From Bacillus sp. NTK074B (lineage in GTDB: Bacteria; Bacillota; Bacilli; Bacillales; Bacillaceae_B), in NCBI RefSeq assembly GCF_017303375.1, contig NZ_JAFKOH010000003.1:1-64000 (forward strand): DNA of 64,000 nt. The letters are read 5' to 3'. The position numbers and the translations under genes were made by a program. How positions within the stretch are numbered: the stretch's first letter is position 1; every line of letters begins with the position of its first letter. Under the pieces are notes generated by a model, which made no database searches, had not been told where the DNA came from, and saw nothing but the letters and a program-made list of their open reading frames with translations. Below are positions 47,604-56,887 of the stretch, piece by piece.

Positions 47604-47745
47604 ATGACCGTTCCTTTCCGCTACAGGCACTCGCTTTCCGCGGGGCGGGCGGTGAGCCTCCTCGCTCACACCTGCGGGGTCTGACCTGTCCCGCATTTCC
47701 CGCAGGGAGTCGAGTGCCTTCCGCTTCAATCCACTCTGAAATACT
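47604..47745. repeat. Structured intergenic repeat, copy at 47.6 kb
   Basis: Full copy between gapB and speD. The outer stem is GGCACTCG with CGAGTGCC, and an inner stem has CGGG with CCCG where other copies have CTGG with CCAG. The core CTTTCCGCGGGG and GGTGAGCCTCCTCG is conserved. Apart from the speD promoter and leader, the rest of 47326-47949 holds only the gapB terminator. Confidence 0.85.
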
Positions 47746-47889
47746 ACATTAGTTATACGGTTTGACAGATAGATTCAAATAAGATTTCAGGTATGAATAC
47801 ACTTCTAAACAATCTTTCTGACTTAGGATCCAGATTTATCACCTTTAGCTTTCCAATGCCAAATTATTATATAAAGTAAAGAAAAAGAA

Positions 47890-47922
47890 AAGAACGCACC
47901 TGAATAAGGCACGTTCTAACTT
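47890..47922 (-). terminator. Terminator of gapB
   Basis: On the minus strand AGAACGTGCC pairs with GGTGCGTTCT (two G-T pairs), followed by TTTCTTTTTC. Confidence 0.75.
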
Positions 47923-47949
47923 GTCACTTTATGATTTATGTTGGTTCTT

Positions 47950-48978
47950 TCAAACGTTGACTTCTTGTTTGGCGTTCATTTTGCTGGCGACGAATTTAGC
48001 AAGGTCTACGACGCGGCATGAGTAGCCCCATTCATTGTCGTACCAGGCAAGGACTTTCACTTTACGGCTGCCCATGACCATCGTGGACAGTCCGTCGATG
48101 ATGGCGGAATGTGGGTTTGTATTAAAGTCGATTGAGACGAGTGGTTCTGTCGTGTATTGAAGCACTCCATGCAGGGAACCGAGAGATGCCGTGATGAATG
48201 CATCATTGATTTCTTCCACGGTTACGTCCCTTTTCACATCAACGACCAAATCCACTAATGAAACGTTAGGAGTCGGTACACGCAAAGCCATTCCGTGAAG
48301 CTTGCCGTTCAGCTGTGGAAGGACCAATGATAATGCTTTTGCAGCACCCGTTGTTGTCGGGATGATCGACTGTCCGCACGCTCTTGCTCTTCGTAAGTCT
48401 TTATGTGGATTGTCGATATTTTTTTGATCATTTGTGTACGCATGCACGGTCGTCATGAGACCGTTTTCAATTCCAAACTGCTCATCCAGCACTTTTGCAA
48501 CAGGAGCTAAACAGTTTGTCGTGCAGGAAGCGTTTGAGATGACGCTGTGTTCTTCTATATTTAATGCGCTTTCATTTACGCCCATCACAATCGTTACGTC
48601 TTCATTTTTACCAGGGGCCGTCAGGATGACTTTTTTGGCTCCAGCTTCTAGATGAAGGCTTGCTTTGTCCTTTGAATTGAATTTACCAGTCGCTTCGATC
48701 ACAATATCGATATTCAACTCGTTCCAAGGTAATGCTTTAGGATCACGATTACTTAATAACAGGACACGTTTTCCGTTGACGATGAGGGCATCATCTTCTG
48801 TCACGACGTCTGCCTGGAATGTACCGTGATTTGTGTCATACTTTATTAAATGAGCTAACGTTTCAGCTGGGTAGCTTGCGTTAATGGCTACAACCTCTAA
48901 GTTTTCCTCTAATATTGCTTTTCTGAAAACCATTCTTCCAATACGTCCAAAACCATTGATTGCAATTTTCGCCTTCAT
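47950..48978 (-). CDS. gapB: NADP-dependent glyceraldehyde-3-phosphate dehydrogenase (gluconeogenic)
   Basis: 342 residues. NAD(P)-binding GFGRIGR at 9-15, catalytic C152 in SCTTNC, and the usual GAPDH C-terminal motifs (WYDNEWGYS). The segment INASYPAET near residue 32 replaces the acidic residue of NAD-specific GapA, which suggests NADP preference and a role in gluconeogenesis. A CcpN-like site overlaps its promoter. It is next to speD as in B. subtilis, and a structured repeat lies on each side. Confidence 0.94.
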   Translation of the reverse strand: MKAKIAINGFGRIGRMVFRKAILEENLEVVAINASYPAETLAHLIKYDTNHGTFQADVVTEDDALIVNGKRVLLLSNRDPKALPWNELNIDIVIEATGKFNSKDKASLHLEAGAKKVILTAPGKNEDVTIVMGVNESALNIEEHSVISNASCTTNCLAPVAKVLDEQFGIENGLMTTVHAYTNDQKNIDNPHKDLRRARACGQSIIPTTTGAAKALSLVLPQLNGKLHGMALRVPTPNVSLVDLVVDVKRDVTVEEINDAFITASLGSLHGVLQYTTEPLVSIDFNTNPHSAIIDGLSTMVMGSRKVKVLAWYDNEWGYSCRVVDLAKFVASKMNAKQEVNV

Positions 48979-49033
48979 AAATCCGGCTCCCCTCTATATT
49001 AATGTTATACTTATATGTTTATTTTCTAAAAAT

Positions 49034-49061
49034 AGTATAACATATTCGGAGAATTAGTTAA
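49034..49061 (-). promoter_or_regulatory. gapB promoter with CcpN-like site
   Basis: On the minus strand TTAACT (49056-49061), a 16-bp spacer and TATACT (49034-49039). The overlapping TATGTTATACT (49044-49034) fits the CcpN pattern TRTGHYATAYW as I remember it. CcpN represses gapB during growth on glucose in B. subtilis. Confidence 0.6.
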
Positions 49062-49183
49062 TAAGTATTTTGCGGATTTTAAATGTTTTATAATTCTGAC
49101 AAATAGGCTTATTGTATGTATATTTTTGTGGATTGGAAACATACGTGTTTTCAGGGTTCTATTCATCCATTTTCTCACAGAGC

Positions 49184-49441
49184 AGGTGCTGGTTGAGTTC
49201 CGCTCCAGGTTGCTCGCTTTCCACGGGGTGGGCGGTGAGCCTCCCCGGCTGCGCCTGTGGGGTCTCATCTGTCCAGCTCCGACGGCTAGCCCCTCGAGGT
49301 CATAAGATGAATGGCCCATGAAGGCAAACAACGCCTTCCCGTTCCATTCATCTTATGCTTGTCGGGTCTGAACAAGCCGTCTCCGCTTTTCGAACTGTCC
49401 CACTTTTCCCGCAGTCGAGCAGCCTTCCGCTGCACTCGACA
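49184..49441. repeat. Structured intergenic repeat, copy at 49.2 kb, split by a nested element
   Basis: The left part (49184-49277) and right part (49413-49441) join as one copy of the family: GGTTGCTCG pairs with CGAGCAGCC with one G-T pair. A foreign segment of about 135 bp is inserted between CCAGCT and TTTTCCCGCAG. It lies between gapB and coaE. Confidence 0.82.
49278..49412. repeat. Second hairpin element nested in the 49.2-kb repeat
   Basis: CATAAGATGAATGG (49301-49314) and CCATTCATCTTATG (about 49343-49358) are a perfect 14-bp inverted repeat, enclosed by GACGGCT (49281-) and AGCCGTC (49375-). An inner pair AAGGC/GCCTT adds a third stem. No reading frame. It appears once in this window. 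Confidence 0.7.
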
Positions 49442-49508
49442 TGAGTGTCATGATCGTATCAATTAAAATATCATATAATCCTAATAAAGATATGCCGTTT
49501 GGATTAGA

Positions 49509-49546
49509 CAAAATAAAAAACCGACAAGAGGCTTCTTGTCGGTCGT
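49509..49546 (-). terminator. Terminator of the polA-mutM-ytaF-coaE group
   Basis: On the minus strand ACCGACAAGAAGCCTCTTGTCGGT forms a strong hairpin followed by six T. Confidence 0.9.
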
Positions 49547-49554
49547 TTGACATG

Positions 49555-50160
49555 CTATGGTTGTAGGTCCCATTCTGCTAATAGGGCTTCAAGTTGTTCT
49601 TTTGTTTCTTGCAGAGAGCCGTTGTTGTCGATGACTGCGTCGGCCAGGTTGATTTTGTCTTTGAGGGGGAACTGGGAAGCGATTCGTGCTTCTGCATCTT
49701 CACGATTAAAATGATTCCGTTCCATTAAGCGTGATAGCTGTGTTTCCTCGTTCACGTATACCAGAAGGGTCCGCTCTACCATCCACGTCAGGTCGCTCTC
49801 GAATAGTAGGGGTATATCCAGGAATATTGTATGTTTGCCAGCCGCTATGGCTTCGTCCTTGTGCTGCAACATCATGCCTCTCACCGCAGGATGGACGATG
49901 CTATTCAGTTTTTTCCTTTTTACTTCGGAGTTGAAGATGATTTGACCGAGTTTTTCACGGTTGATGGTTGAATCATTTTCGTGAAGGATGCTGTCACCAA
50001 ATTCCTCCACAATGGCAAGATAGGCCGGCTGGCCGACCTCTACGACCATGCGGGCAGCCAGATCTGCATCGATGATTGTATATCCTTTTTCATTCAACAT
50101 GGTGGAAACGGTGCTTTTACCGCTCGCAATTCCACCTGTCAATCCTATAATAGCTGCCAT
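49555..50160 (-). CDS. coaE: Dephospho-CoA kinase
   Basis: Last step of coenzyme A biosynthesis. 201 residues with the P-loop GLTGGIASGKST (residues 6-17) and the family motif DIPLLFES near 115. It follows ytaF by 26 bp, in the B. subtilis order polA-mutM-ytaF-coaE. Confidence 0.96.
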   Translation of the reverse strand: MAAIIGLTGGIASGKSTVSTMLNEKGYTIIDADLAARMVVEVGQPAYLAIVEEFGDSILHENDSTINREKLGQIIFNSEVKRKKLNSIVHPAVRGMMLQHKDEAIAAGKHTIFLDIPLLFESDLTWMVERTLLVYVNEETQLSRLMERNHFNREDAEARIASQFPLKDKINLADAVIDNNGSLQETKEQLEALLAEWDLQP

Positions 50161-50186
50161 AATCGAATCCTTTCAGGTACCAGTCA

Positions 50187-50819
50187 TTAAAACCGCAGGA
50201 TCCCGATGAGGATGAGCAGAACGCCCGGAAGGAACGAGACCCGGTGAATCCAGCGAAGGTGAGAGAAAAATTCCCCCATCTTCAATCCGGAAAATAAAAA
50301 TGTAAAGCTCATCACAAAGATCGCAAGGGCGAGCATGACTGGCGAGAAATGTAATAACGCGGCACCGATCCCGGCACCGAAGGCATCCAGCGACAGGGCA
50401 ATCCCCAACATGAATGCCTCGATGCCCGTAATCGTACCGGATTTATCAAAGTCCGCCGTAAGCGGCCTTCTTAATATTTGAATGACTACACCTATGGATT
50501 TAATTTCAAAATTGATCAAAGTTTTTTCATGTGATACGATCGTTTCCTTTTCCGGTCTGAAGAACTGATACAGAACCGCTGCACCGATCACGACAAGGAT
50601 CAGTCCGCCGATCCTCCCTGCCCAGACCGGGGTGATGATGGACCCGATGGTTTGACCGAGTAGCATGGCCAGCAATAATGAGCTCGCTGAACAGATCGAA
50701 ATGATGCTGATTGATTTTGTAGGGATTTTCACTTTTCGCAATCCATAAGTTAAACCGGTGCTAAAACTATCGAGACTCACAGCAAACGCCAGCAGTAATA
50801 AGGAGATTGTTTCACTCAT
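50187..50819 (-). CDS. ytaF: YtaF-type membrane protein (MntP-like)
   Basis: 210 residues with six predicted membrane helices. Two related halves carry AVSLDSFSTGLTYGLRK and GIALSLDAFGAGIGAAL, the Asp-containing motif of putative manganese efflux MntP/YtaF proteins. In B. subtilis YtaF is sporulation-associated. Substrate not shown. Confidence 0.85.
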   Translation of the reverse strand: MSETISLLLLAFAVSLDSFSTGLTYGLRKVKIPTKSISIISICSASSLLLAMLLGQTIGSIITPVWAGRIGGLILVVIGAAVLYQFFRPEKETIVSHEKTLINFEIKSIGVVIQILRRPLTADFDKSGTITGIEAFMLGIALSLDAFGAGIGAALLHFSPVMLALAIFVMSFTFLFSGLKMGEFFSHLRWIHRVSFLPGVLLILIGILRF

Positions 50820-50887
50820 CTAATAGCCCTCCCAAAAATCATTACAATACTATATGGTAAGGGCTTATCAAATGTTAATCCTTCTTT

Positions 50888-51712
50888 CTACCGCTGACAT
50901 CGGGGACAATAATGCGTCCCTCTCCCGGCCGATACTTTCTTCTCGATGGGCGTACCGCAATTCCGGCACGGCTCATCTTTCCTGCTGTAAACATAGAGAT
51001 TCTGTTGAAACATCCCCATCTGGCCCTGTGAGTTCACGTAAGACCGAATCGTACTGCCTCCCATTTCCACCGCTTCAGTCAAGGTGTGAATGATTTCCCT
51101 GTGAAGCTGTACCATCTCTTCTTGTGACAGGGACTTGGACTTCCTGTCAGGGTGAATGCCGGCACGGAATAAGGCTTCATCCACGTAAATATTCCCAAGA
51201 CCTACAAGAATCGTCTGATCCAGTAAAGTCGCCTTCACGATTCTGTCCGTCCTGCCAAGTTTTCCAGCCAGGTAGTCCACAGTGAATTCAGAAAGAAAAG
51301 GCTCCGGACCCAGTTGAAGAAGGGGAAGGTGAAGCAGCTCCTCCCCTTTCTTGAACAGATGCATCGTCCCAAACTTCCGGACATCCCGGTATCTGAGCTC
51401 CGTCCCATCCGTAAAGTGAAAGATGACATGGGTATGTTTTTCGATTGGGTCCTCTTGATCCGAGAGGTTATACTTTCCCTCCATCCTTAAATGGGAAACG
51501 AGGGCAACATCATCTAAGTAAAAGATGAGAAACTTCCCTCTTCTTCTCATTTCAAGGATTTCCTGACCTCTCAGACTATCAATGAATTCATCCGTTTCGA
51601 TTGGATTTTTAATCATTTTCGGCCAAAAGACACTGACATCTTTGATTTTCTTTCCCAGCACAAGAAGCTCCAATGTCTTTCTGACCGTTTCTACTTCAGG
51701 CAATTCAGGCAA
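50888..51712 (-). CDS. mutM: Formamidopyrimidine-DNA glycosylase
   Basis: Removes 8-oxoguanine and related lesions and nicks the strand. The catalytic MPELPEVE start gives P2 and E3; the H2TH region and a C-terminal zinc finger (CRNCGTPI, then YCPRCQ) are intact. 274 residues. It follows polA by 24 bp. Confidence 0.97.
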   Translation of the reverse strand: MPELPEVETVRKTLELLVLGKKIKDVSVFWPKMIKNPIETDEFIDSLRGQEILEMRRRGKFLIFYLDDVALVSHLRMEGKYNLSDQEDPIEKHTHVIFHFTDGTELRYRDVRKFGTMHLFKKGEELLHLPLLQLGPEPFLSEFTVDYLAGKLGRTDRIVKATLLDQTILVGLGNIYVDEALFRAGIHPDRKSKSLSQEEMVQLHREIIHTLTEAVEMGGSTIRSYVNSQGQMGMFQQNLYVYSRKDEPCRNCGTPIEKKVSAGRGTHYCPRCQR

Positions 51713-51736
51713 CGGGGCACCTCCTTCTGAATCGTA

Positions 51737-54367
51737 CTACTTCGCGTCGTACCAAGTTTGACCATACGAATAATCCACCTTCAGCGGAACTTCAAGCTCC
51801 ATGGCATTCTCCATCACTTCAGGTACAATTTTCTTCAACATTTCAATTTCGTCTTCAGGAGCTTCAAAAATCAATTCATCATGCACCTGTAATAACATTT
51901 TGGTTTGAAGATTTTCTTCCTTCAATCGTGCCGCCATATCGATCATGGCTTTCTTGATGATATCTGCTGCACTTCCCTGGATCGGTGTATTCATCGCAGT
52001 ACGTTCTGCAAAGCTTCGTAAATTGAAATTACGGCTCGTGATTTCAGGAAGGTAACGGCGGCGATTCATCAGAGTCGTCACATACCCTTTCTGTTTCGCA
52101 TCCTGGACGATATCATCCATATATTCTTTCACGCCAGGGAAGCTTTCCAAATACTTCTTAATGAATTCCCCTGCTTCTTTCCGTGTAATATCAAGGCTCT
52201 GTGATAAGCCGTAATCACTTATTCCGTATACGATACCGAAATTGACGGCTTTCGCATGCCTTCTCATATTGGACGTGACCTCTTCCTTACTCACTCCAAA
52301 GACGTCCATGGCCGTCTTCGTATGGATATCCATATCATTTCTGAATGCTTCTACCAACTTCTCGTCACCTGCAATATGGGCGAGTACCCTTAGTTCGATC
52401 TGAGAATAGTCGGCAGCAAACATGACCCATCCTTTTTCTGAAGGAATGAAAGCCTGACGGATTTTTCTTCCTTCTTCAAGACGGATCGGGATGTTTTGAA
52501 GGTTCGGATCCGTTGAACTCAAACGGCCCGTCTGGGTAAGAGCCTGGTTGAAACGGGTATGGATCTTACCCGAATCTTTATGAACGACCTTCAATAACCC
52601 TTCTAGATAAGTAGACTGCAGTTTCCCTAATTGGCGGTAATGAAGGATATGATCAATGATCTCATGCTTCGATTGCAGCTTTTCCAAAACGTCTGCCGAA
52701 GTGGAGTATCCCGTTTTCGTTTTCTTTACAACCGGAAGACCCAGTTTTTCAAATAGAATCACACCCAACTGCTTCGGAGAATTGATATTGAAGCTTTCCC
52801 CAGCCAGTTCATGAATGTTCTTTTCCAATTCTTCCAGACGATGAGCAAGCTCTTCCTTCATGGTTTCCAAACGCTCCTGGTCGACTTTCACACCGGTGAA
52901 TTCCATTTCAGCAAGAATCAAAGCGAGTGGTAATTCCAACTTCATATATAAATCGTAAAGTTCGTTTTCTTCCAGTTCTTTCATGCATGTATCTTTTAAC
53001 TCGTGCAAAATCGATGCCTTTCGTGCAAGATGCTCAGACAGTACCTCAGTGGAAGGCACTTTCTGCTTGGCTCCTTTGCCATAAACCATTTCATCCGATT
53101 CAATAGAAGGCTGACCATGCCCTTTGGCAATGGATGCAAAGTCTTCGCTTGATTCAGAAGGATTGATAATATAGGAAGCCAGCAACAGGTCGAACTCGAT
53201 TCCCTTTATATCGATTCCCTGTCTTTTTAAGGCAACGACGGTCTCCTTCGAATTGTACACATATTTCAAGGCAGACTCGTCTTCTGCCCACTTTTTGAAG
53301 GCATCTGAATTCACAGCCGTTTCCAGGCTGAAGAAAAACGTTCCCTTTTCATTGTGTAGGCTAAACCCGATGATGTCCCCGAGGTGATAGTTCTCTTCAA
53401 GCATTTCAATGTATAAAGAACTCTCGTTAGACAGATGTTTTTCTTGAATGGTTTCCACCACTTCATAGGAGATATCATCCAGCTCCTCCGGCTCTTCAAT
53501 CGTGGACTCACCCATTTTCTCCAGGAGGGAGTTGAACCCAAGATCCCGGTATACTTCCTTCAGCTTCCCTTCATTCCATCCATCATAGTTCAGTTCTTCA
53601 ACCGTTATCTCGATGGGAGCTTCCCGGAGGATCGTAGCCAGTTCTTTACTCATAATCGCCTGTTCTTTATTATCTTCAAGCTTCTCTTTCAGTTTCTTTC
53701 CCCCCACTTTATCAATAGATTCCAGAAGCTTTTCGAGGGAATCGAATTCCTTCAGGAGCTTGATAGCCGTTTTCTCTCCGACACCCGGTACTCCAGGGAT
53801 ATTATCGGAACTATCTCCCATCAAGCCTTTCATATCAATGATGCGGTCAGGGGTGATTTCCCATTTTTCTTTAATATGCTCAGGTGTATATACTTCAATA
53901 TCCGTAATCCCTTTTCGTGTGATACAGACCGTGGTGTTTTTCGAGCTCAACTGGGTTAAATCTTTATCTCCGGAATATACCTTCACTTCAAACCCGTCCG
54001 ATTCCGCCTGAAGGGAAAGAGTTCCGATGATATCATCCGCTTCATAGTTTTCTTTTTCATAGCGTTTGATCCCGTATGCATCCAATAGTTCACGGATATA
54101 AGGGAATTGCTCAGAAAGTTCAGGCGGAGTTTTCTGTCTGCCTCCTTTATATTCCGTGAATGTCTTATGGCGGAATGTCGTTTTACCAGCATCAAAGGCT
54201 ACAAGGATATGCGATGGTTTTTCATCTTCCAGTATTTTTTGCAGCATGGTCGTGAAGCCATATACCGCGTTTGTATGTACACCCTTGTCGTTATTTAATA
54301 GTGGAAGGGCAAAGAATGCACGGTAAGCAATACTGTTACCGTCAATCAAGACTAATTTTTTGGACAT
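51737..54367 (-). CDS. polA: DNA polymerase I
   Basis: 876 residues with an N-terminal 5'-3' exonuclease (LVLIDGNSIAYRAF; GDSSDNIPGVPGVGEKTA), a degenerate 3'-5' exonuclease domain lacking the acidic metal ligands (about 310-460) as in other Bacillus PolA, and the polymerase domain (DYSQIELRVLAHIAGD; RRHAKAVNFGIVYGIS; LLQVHDELIFE). Roles in Okazaki-fragment processing and repair. Confidence 0.97.
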   Translation of the reverse strand: MSKKLVLIDGNSIAYRAFFALPLLNNDKGVHTNAVYGFTTMLQKILEDEKPSHILVAFDAGKTTFRHKTFTEYKGGRQKTPPELSEQFPYIRELLDAYGIKRYEKENYEADDIIGTLSLQAESDGFEVKVYSGDKDLTQLSSKNTTVCITRKGITDIEVYTPEHIKEKWEITPDRIIDMKGLMGDSSDNIPGVPGVGEKTAIKLLKEFDSLEKLLESIDKVGGKKLKEKLEDNKEQAIMSKELATILREAPIEITVEELNYDGWNEGKLKEVYRDLGFNSLLEKMGESTIEEPEELDDISYEVVETIQEKHLSNESSLYIEMLEENYHLGDIIGFSLHNEKGTFFFSLETAVNSDAFKKWAEDESALKYVYNSKETVVALKRQGIDIKGIEFDLLLASYIINPSESSEDFASIAKGHGQPSIESDEMVYGKGAKQKVPSTEVLSEHLARKASILHELKDTCMKELEENELYDLYMKLELPLALILAEMEFTGVKVDQERLETMKEELAHRLEELEKNIHELAGESFNINSPKQLGVILFEKLGLPVVKKTKTGYSTSADVLEKLQSKHEIIDHILHYRQLGKLQSTYLEGLLKVVHKDSGKIHTRFNQALTQTGRLSSTDPNLQNIPIRLEEGRKIRQAFIPSEKGWVMFAADYSQIELRVLAHIAGDEKLVEAFRNDMDIHTKTAMDVFGVSKEEVTSNMRRHAKAVNFGIVYGISDYGLSQSLDITRKEAGEFIKKYLESFPGVKEYMDDIVQDAKQKGYVTTLMNRRRYLPEITSRNFNLRSFAERTAMNTPIQGSAADIIKKAMIDMAARLKEENLQTKMLLQVHDELIFEAPEDEIEMLKKIVPEVMENAMELEVPLKVDYSYGQTWYDAK

Positions 54368-54495
54368 GTAAGTACCTCCTGTAAAGGCTTCTGATTCTAT
54401 AGGTTTATTCTATCACGTTGAGGAATGAAAGGAAAAACGGGGCACTTATTTCATCGAGGAAGAGAGTGATTGGAGATCGGGGTAGTAGATGGGGG

Positions 54496-54542
54496 TCTCA
54501 ATATCAGCGTCCATTGTATCTTAACGGACACTGATATTGAGA
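54496..54542. repeat. Isolated 17-bp hairpin upstream of polA
   Basis: TCTCAATATCAGCGTCC (54496-54512) pairs with GGACACTGATATTGAGA (54526-54542) at 16 of 17 positions around a 13-nt loop. No T-run follows on either strand. The rest of the 54368-54699 gap contains only the hflC terminator. Confidence 0.65.
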
Positions 54543-54648
54543 TTCTATGAGATCGGCATAACTTGTCCCACTTCTAATGGAACTCGTGCCGAGTGTGACG
54601 AAAAATGAGAACGCCCTGAAAACATTCCCAACCCACGCTTAGAAAACC

Positions 54649-54691
54649 AAAAAAACCCTTGAAGAATGGACGAGGCCACTCTCCAAGAGTT
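54649..54691 (-). terminator. Terminator of hflK-hflC
   Basis: On the minus strand ACTCTTGGAGAGTGG pairs with CCATTCTTCAAGGGT (15 pairs, four of them G-T), followed by seven T. Confidence 0.85.
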
Positions 54692-54699
54692 CCTGACTC

Positions 54700-55635
54700 T
54701 TATTCCGTATACCCCATCAACAACCTCGCGTACGGAGAATCGGATGGTAGAATGATAACCGTTTTATCATCCACTGTTTTCTTATACGTTTCAAGGGTCT
54801 TATACAGATCATAGAAACTTGGATCTTTCGAGAACGATTTGTTATACACCTGCGCGGCTTCTGCTTCTCCTTCGGCACGGATCACATTGGCATCCGCCCC
54901 GGCCTTTGCAAGAAGCTCCTTCACTTCACGGTCGGTTTCAGCCGTAACCCTTTGTTTCTGGGCGTCCCCCATGGACAGATATTCCTGGGCTTTCGATTCA
55001 CGTTCTGAAATCATCCGTGTGTAGACGGAGTTTTCATTTGCTTCAGGCAGATCGGTTCGTTTCATGCGGACATCCTGAACGACAATGCCGTATCCGTCAC
55101 GCTTCAACAACTCATTCACTTTAGCTGTCACTTTATCATTCAAGCTTCCACGTGAAGACTTCTCATCATTAATGATTTCATCATACTCAAGTCGACCGAG
55201 TTCTGACCGGACAACCGAATAGATGAATTCTTCCATCTTCGTCTCGGCATTGATGACCGTTCGTGCATTTTTGATCATTTTCAAAGGATCTTCAATGCGC
55301 CATACGGCATAATTATCGATGAGCATGCGCTTTTTATCTTTGGTATTGATTTCGGCTTCTGTTACGTCATACGTCATTTGATGCTTCGGCAGCGTCGTGA
55401 CTGACTGGATGAACGGAATCTTATATTTCAACCCCGGTTCTTTATCAATTCTGACCACTTCCCCAAACTGACGGACGACTTTGTATTCTCCCTCTTTTAC
55501 AATGAAAAGGCTCGTGAACAGGAGAAGCAGTGCGGCAATGAGAATCACAAGAAAGATCCCTAATTTAGTATAGCGTCTCCACTCGATGGGCTCTTTCTTC
55601 TTTGTATTGATGTCAAACACGTTTTGATCACTCAT
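54700..55635 (-). CDS. hflC: SPFH/band 7 protein HflC
   Basis: About 311 residues: a short cytosolic N-terminus, one membrane helix (about 24-46), then the SPFH domain (FIVKEGEYKVVRQFGEVV; GLKYKIPFIQSV) and a coiled coil (MISERESKAQEYLSMGDAQKQ). HflK and HflC form a complex that modulates FtsH in E. coli. I start it at ATG 55635, overlapping the hflK stop. Not in this place in B. subtilis as I recall. Confidence 0.88.
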   Translation of the reverse strand: MSDQNVFDINTKKKEPIEWRRYTKLGIFLVILIAALLLLFTSLFIVKEGEYKVVRQFGEVVRIDKEPGLKYKIPFIQSVTTLPKHQMTYDVTEAEINTKDKKRMLIDNYAVWRIEDPLKMIKNARTVINAETKMEEFIYSVVRSELGRLEYDEIINDEKSSRGSLNDKVTAKVNELLKRDGYGIVVQDVRMKRTDLPEANENSVYTRMISERESKAQEYLSMGDAQKQRVTAETDREVKELLAKAGADANVIRAEGEAEAAQVYNKSFSKDPSFYDLYKTLETYKKTVDDKTVIILPSDSPYARLLMGYTE

Positions 55636-56590
55636 TCTCATCACTTCCTTCCTGCTTCACCGGAGGATTCTGATTCTCCATTTGTCGGATAGGGAAGTAT
55701 TTCAGCGTTTCTCCACTATCCTTCATGATATAAATCTCTGCATCCGGCAGAACATTTTCCAATGTCTCCAAGACGAGACGTTTTCTTGTTATTTCAGGAT
55801 TGGATTTATACTCATTGTACAGTTTATCGAAGACAGCCACATCTCCACGCGCCTGCTCAACACGGGCAATTTTATCCCCTTTGGCCCCTGAAATGATCGC
55901 ATCCTTTTCACCCTGGGCTTCGTTTGTACGCTGATTTCGATATTTCTTTGCTTCATTTATTTTCGTATTCATCGTTTCCCTTGCATCTGTTACGGCTGTG
56001 AAGGCAGATCGCACCTCTGCATTCGGAAGCTCAACATCCTGTAATTTCACAGCAAGGATGGAAATACCTATATCGTAATCATCAATCAATCCTGTCAACA
56101 AATCCCTGACATCCGCCTCGATTTCCGCTTTCCCTGACGTCAAGGCATCATCGATCAATGAGCTGCCTATAATACTTCTTAGTGAAGAAGAAGTCGCATC
56201 GTAAAGGATTTCCTTTGGATCATCGGAGTTGAATAAATAGCTTTCCGGATCCGTAATCTTCCATTGAACTACTAGATCTGCGAGGACGATGTATTCATCT
56301 CCTGTAATCATCTTGGTTTCTTTCGGAAAGTCTTTGATCTTTCCGTCCTTTTCTTCATATCCGAATTGAAGACTGAAGGTTTCTTTGGACAACACTTCCA
56401 CTGACTGCATCGGCCAAGGCATCTTGAAATGCAGTCCAGGCTCAACAACAGGCTCCCCCGCTTCCCCGAACGTCAATACCAGTGCCTGCTCTGATTCATC
56501 AACGGTATACCAGGAAGTAAAAAGTACAACTATTAGAATGATGGCTGCAAGCACCATTCCTGCCAAAGTATAAACACGCTTCAAACTCAT
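55628..56590 (-). CDS. hflK: SPFH/band 7 protein HflK
   Basis: About 320 residues: N-terminal membrane helix (MSLKRVYTLAGMVLAAIILIVV), SPFH domain (TVDESEQALVLTFGEAG; GLHFKMPWPMQSVE) and a coiled-coil region ending in an acidic tail. I start it at ATG 56590 after GGGAGGG. The eight-base overlap with hflC suggests coupled translation and a heteromeric complex. Confidence 0.87.
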   Translation of the reverse strand: MSLKRVYTLAGMVLAAIILIVVLFTSWYTVDESEQALVLTFGEAGEPVVEPGLHFKMPWPMQSVEVLSKETFSLQFGYEEKDGKIKDFPKETKMITGDEYIVLADLVVQWKITDPESYLFNSDDPKEILYDATSSSLRSIIGSSLIDDALTSGKAEIEADVRDLLTGLIDDYDIGISILAVKLQDVELPNAEVRSAFTAVTDARETMNTKINEAKKYRNQRTNEAQGEKDAIISGAKGDKIARVEQARGDVAVFDKLYNEYKSNPEITRKRLVLETLENVLPDAEIYIMKDSGETLKYFPIRQMENQNPPVKQEGSDENE

Positions 56591-56712
56591 ATGCACCCTC
56601 CCTTTTCTGTCTCTATATCTTATTTTTCACCTACTAAGATATACGGACATATGTCAAAAAGGTTTCAACAATATGAAAAGAAGATGACAAAGACGAGAAT
56701 GATAGCGCTAAC

Positions 56713-56767
56713 AAAAATAAAAAAAGCGAAAAGACGAGAACGGGGTTGGTTCTCGCCTTTTCTTAAC
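56713..56767 (-). terminator. Bidirectional hairpin between phoR and hflK
   Basis: On the minus strand AAGAAAAGGCGAGAAC pairs with GTTCTCGTCTTTTC, followed by GCTTTTTTT. It ends the phoPR transcript. Confidence 0.82.
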
Positions 56768-56887
56768 ACCTTGGATGAAGGGGTTTCACTTAGTATCGTA
56801 CCACCTGATTGTAAATTTTATTTAAAGCGATTGTAAAAACAATGTAAAATAGGTGAAATCAAACTAAGTATTCCTGCAGATAGCACA

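Noticed and set aside
49026-49331. Minus-strand open frame of about 100 codons
   Set aside because: It runs through a copy of the ~130-bp repeat; the Arg/Ser-rich peptide (RRSRGGSPP) is the translated repeat core and recurs at 60.2-60.4 kb. No RBS and it crosses the gapB promoter.
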